NCBI GenBank assembly: GCA_016791285.1
Contig: JAEUMX010000243.1
Span: forward strand, 1-13,796
Length of the DNA stretch: 13,796 bases
DNA from: Burkholderiales bacterium
Lineage (GTDB): Bacteria > Pseudomonadota > Gammaproteobacteria > Burkholderiales > JAEUMW01
Reading direction: 5' to 3'
The translations under genes and the position numbers were made by a program. Every line of letters starts with the position of its first letter. Within the stretch, counting starts at the first letter, position 1. Positions 11,268 to 13,796 of the stretch are shown here, in pieces. Under the pieces are notes generated by a model. The model was not told the origin of the DNA. It made no database searches and saw nothing but the letters and a program-made list of their open reading frames with translations.

Positions 11268-11275
11268 GCTCGGCG

Positions 11276-13796
11276 TCAGGACTCCAGCGCGGCGAGCAGA
11301 TCCGATTCCAGACGCAGCGTCGATTTCGCGTCGCGCAGCGCGGCTCCGGTCACGAGAAAGGTGTCTTCGGCGCGCTCGCCGAGCGTGTTGATCTTCGCGG
11401 TGTGCACCAGGACGCCATAGTCGGCAAGGATGCGGGAGATTCGCGAAAGCAGGCCCGGGCGGTCGCCGGCGACGATCGAAAGCACGTGGAACGCGCCGCG
11501 CTCGTCGGGGTACAGTCCCACCGCCGGGGTGATCGGAAAGTGCTTGAGATGGCGCGACAGCCGCCCCGATGCAGGCGGATCCAGCGGTGTCCTGCGCATC
11601 AGCCGGTCGGCGAGCTCATGCTCGATGGTGCTGATCACGTCGCGGTAGTGGGCGGTCTTGTTGAACACGTCCAGCACCTGAAAGCTGTCGAGAGCGTAAC
11701 CGTGACGGGTGGTGTAGATCTTGGCCTCGACGATGTTGTAGTTCATGCGCTCGAAAAAGCTGCATATCTGCGCAAATAGATCCTTCTCGTCGCGGGTGTA
11801 GATCATGACCTGCAGACCCTCGCCCGCGGGCGAGAGGCGCGCCTTCACCACGGGCTGCGGCGTGTTCGGCCGGAAGAAGAGCTGCCGCGTGTGCCAGGCG
11901 ATTTCCTGTACATCGTGGCGCAGAAAGTAGGCGGTATCGAGCTTGTCCCACAGCGCGTCCTCCGTCCCTTCGCCGATCGCGTACAACCTGAGCTTCGCCC
12001 GCGACTCCGCCTTGCGCCGCGTGAGCGTCACATCGATTGCGGAACCGTCGCCCGCCAGCGCGCGCTGAGTTGCCCAGAAGAGATCCTCGAGGAGCTTCGC
12101 CTTCCACCCGTTCCAGACCTTCGGGCTGGTGCCGCGGATATCCGCGACGGTGAGCAGATAGAGCGCGCCGAGCCGCCGCGGGGTCTGCACGCGGGCGGCG
12201 AAGCTCATCACCACCGCCGGATCGGAGAGGTCGGATTTCTGCGCCGTGGACGACATCACGAGGTGATCGCGGACGAGCCAGGCGACGAGGTCTGTTTCCT
12301 CGCGCGCGAGTCCGTGCCGGCGGCAGAAGCGGCGCGCGTCCACCGCGCCCAGCTCCGAGTGATCGCCGCCGCGCCCCTTGGCGATGTCGTGGAAGAGGGC
12401 CGCGATGTAGAGCAGCTCGGGCTGGCGAAAGTCCCCGATCAGCCGGCTGCAAAGCGGGTACTCATGGGTGAATTCCTTGATCGTGAAACGGCGCAGGTTG
12501 CGCAGCACTTTCATGATGTGCTCGTCCACCGTGTAGACGTGGAAGAGGTCGTGCTGCATCTGGCCGACGATGCGACCGAACTCCGGAACGTAGCGCGCCA
12601 GCACGCCGCACTGGTTCATGAGCCGCAGCACCCGGACCAGGGCATGCGGCTCGCGCAGGATGGCGAGGAACAGCGCCTGATTGCGCGGATCGCGGCGGAA
12701 TGTGCTCCCGATGCTGCGGCTTGCCCGGCGCAACGCGCGCAGGGTTTCGGGGCCGATGCCCTGCAGCTCGAGGTGCTGCTGCAGGACCAGGAAGGTCTCG
12801 AGGATGGCGGTGGGTTCGCGCTCGAACAGGTCGCTCGTGCGCGCTTCGAGCAGCTCGTGGCGGGCCTCGAACCGCTCGTTGAGCGGCGAGGGCGGCGCTT
12901 CCGGCGGCGGCTGCATGCGCGTGCGCAGGTTGAGCAGCAGTGTGTTGTTGAGCTCGCGGACGTTGTTCGCCGTGCGGTAGAAGCGCTGCATCAGCTGTTC
13001 GCTCGCCCGCCGCGCGACGCCATCGCGGTAGCCCAGCTCTTTCGCGAGCTGATTCTGATAGTCGAAGAGCAGGCGATCCTCACGCCGGCCGGCCAGGTAG
13101 TGCAGGCGCACCCGCAAGCCGCGCAGAAAAAGCTCGTGCCGCTTGATCTCGCGCACCTCGTCGCGCGTCATGAGCCGCGTGGCCGCGAGGTCGTCCCAGC
13201 TGCGCCCGAGATGGGCGGCGCGGCTGATCCAGAGGATGGTCTGCAGATCGCGCAGCCCGCCGGGACAATCCTTCAGGTTGGGCTCGAGGTTGTATGCGGT
13301 GTCGTTGGAGCGGTTGTAGCGCTGGCGCTGCTCGAGCTGCTTGGCGAGAAAGAAATTCTTCGCATCAAGATCGCGGGCGAGCATGATCTGCAGGCAGGCG
13401 TACTGCTTCCGGCTCCCGGCCAGCCGACGGGCCTCGAGCAGGTTGGTCTGAATGGTGACGTCCTGGGCGGCGAGCTCGATGCACTGTTCGACGGTGCGCA
13501 CGCTGTGGCCGATGTCCAGACCGATATCCCAGAGTATGCCGACGAGCTCTTCGACGAACTTCCGGTAGCGGTTCTCTCCGCCCGGCGGAAGCAGGATCAG
13601 GACATCGATGTCGGAGTACGGGAAGAGCTCGCCGCGACCGTAGCCGCCCACCGCCACCAGCGCCATGTCGGCTGGCAGGTCGAGGCTGCGCCAGATGGTC
13701 TTGAGCAGACTGTCGACCAGCTGCCGGTGCTGCACGAGCACGAACGAAACCGGCGAGCCGAGCAGGAAACCCTTGCGCAGCCCCTCGCGCCCTTCC
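11276..13796 (-). CDS. glnD: Bifunctional [protein-PII] uridylyltransferase / uridylyl-removing enzyme GlnD (N-terminus cut)
   Basis: GlnD senses glutamine and adds or removes UMP on the PII proteins GlnB/GlnK, so controlling glutamine synthetase and the nitrogen response. The open frame continues to the right edge (839 codons visible), so the true start lies outside; E. coli GlnD has 890 residues. The in-frame GTG at 13741 should not be taken as the start, because the frame remains open upstream and GlnD proteins have more N-terminal sequence. Domains in order: nucleotidyltransferase with GGYGRGELFPYSDIDVLIL from about 13648 downward; the linking helical domain; HD domain with ALFHDIAKGRGGDHS (His-Asp codons at 12386-12391); and two C-terminal ACT domains (about 11815-11600 and 11530-11285), the second with VAGDRPGLLSRISRIL. 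All key motifs look intact. It converges on def with no visible intrinsic terminator. Confidence 0.97.
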   Translation of the reverse strand, partial: EGREGLRKGFLLGSPVSFVLVQHRQLVDSLLKTIWRSLDLPADMALVAVGGYGRGELFPYSDIDVLILLPPGGENRYRKFVEELVGILWDIGLDIGHSVRTVEQCIELAAQDVTIQTNLLEARRLAGSRKQYACLQIMLARDLDAKNFFLAKQLEQRQRYNRSNDTAYNLEPNLKDCPGGLRDLQTILWISRAAHLGRSWDDLAATRLMTRDEVREIKRHELFLRGLRVRLHYLAGRREDRLLFDYQNQLAKELGYRDGVARRASEQLMQRFYRTANNVRELNNTLLLNLRTRMQPPPEAPPSPLNERFEARHELLEARTSDLFEREPTAILETFLVLQQHLELQGIGPETLRALRRASRSIGSTFRRDPRNQALFLAILREPHALVRVLRLMNQCGVLARYVPEFGRIVGQMQHDLFHVYTVDEHIMKVLRNLRRFTIKEFTHEYPLCSRLIGDFRQPELLYIAALFHDIAKGRGGDHSELGAVDARRFCRRHGLAREETDLVAWLVRDHLVMSSTAQKSDLSDPAVVMSFAARVQTPRRLGALYLLTVADIRGTSPKVWNGWKAKLLEDLFWATQRALAGDGSAIDVTLTRRKAESRAKLRLYAIGEGTEDALWDKLDTAYFLRHDVQEIAWHTRQLFFRPNTPQPVVKARLSPAGEGLQVMIYTRDEKDLFAQICSFFERMNYNIVEAKIYTTRHGYALDSFQVLDVFNKTAHYRDVISTIEHELADRLMRRTPLDPPASGRLSRHLKHFPITPAVGLYPDERGAFHVLSIVAGDRPGLLSRISRILADYGVLVHTAKINTLGERAEDTFLVTGAALRDAKSTLRLESDLLAALES

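Noticed and set aside
13739..13741. GTG as the start of glnD
   Set aside because: The frame stays open to the window edge and GlnD proteins have more N-terminal sequence, so the gene is treated as cut rather than complete.

Overview
The window is a compact, GC-rich stretch of bacterial core genome, about two thirds G+C by eye. It most likely comes from a betaproteobacterium or a close relative. The main support is the smc-zipA-ligA gene order, a ZipA with the extra domain I associate with betaproteobacterial ZipA, a PilU-type pilus ATPase beside dapD, and a short single-domain QueF. I see no mobile element, tRNA, rRNA, CRISPR array or prophage remnant. No gap between genes exceeds about 150 bases, so there is no long empty stretch. 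The species assignment is inference; the gene calls rest on motifs visible in the translated sequence.

Left part (1-1623, all on the minus strand, read right to left): queF (queuosine biosynthesis), dapD (lysine/diaminopimelate biosynthesis), then the first 36 codons of a PilU-like type IV pilus ATPase that runs off the window. dapD has its own promoter candidate with a perfect TATAAT in the queF-dapD gap. A near-consensus sigma-54 (-24/-12) element lies in the dapD-pilU gap.

Divergent control region (1624-1751): queF reads left and smc reads right. The region holds a perfect TATAAT for queF and a bulged inverted repeat spanning 1662-1721. The smc start is ambiguous (TTG at 1752 preferred, GTG at 1695 possible).

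Main block (1752-11267, plus strand): smc, zipA, ligA, galU, a hypoxanthine-guanine phosphoribosyltransferase (hpt), an S-methyl-5'-thioinosine phosphorylase (MTIP) and a peptide deformylase (def). The genes are 4 to 11 bases apart or overlapping, except for 60 bases before hpt, so they look like one operon or two (smc-zipA-ligA-galU and hpt-MTIP-def). The first half joins chromosome organisation, division-ring anchoring, nick sealing and UDP-glucose supply. The second half looks like a salvage module: MTIP releases hypoxanthine from methylthioinosine and Hpt turns hypoxanthine into IMP.

Right part (11276-13796, minus strand): glnD, the uridylyltransferase/uridylyl-removing nitrogen sensor, convergent with def. 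Its stop is 8 bases from the def stop, and its N-terminus is cut by the right edge.

I did not find a new biological system. The best leads are regulatory: the sigma-54 element ahead of pilU, the inverted repeat and facing promoters between queF and smc, and the Hpt-MTIP-deformylase cluster.
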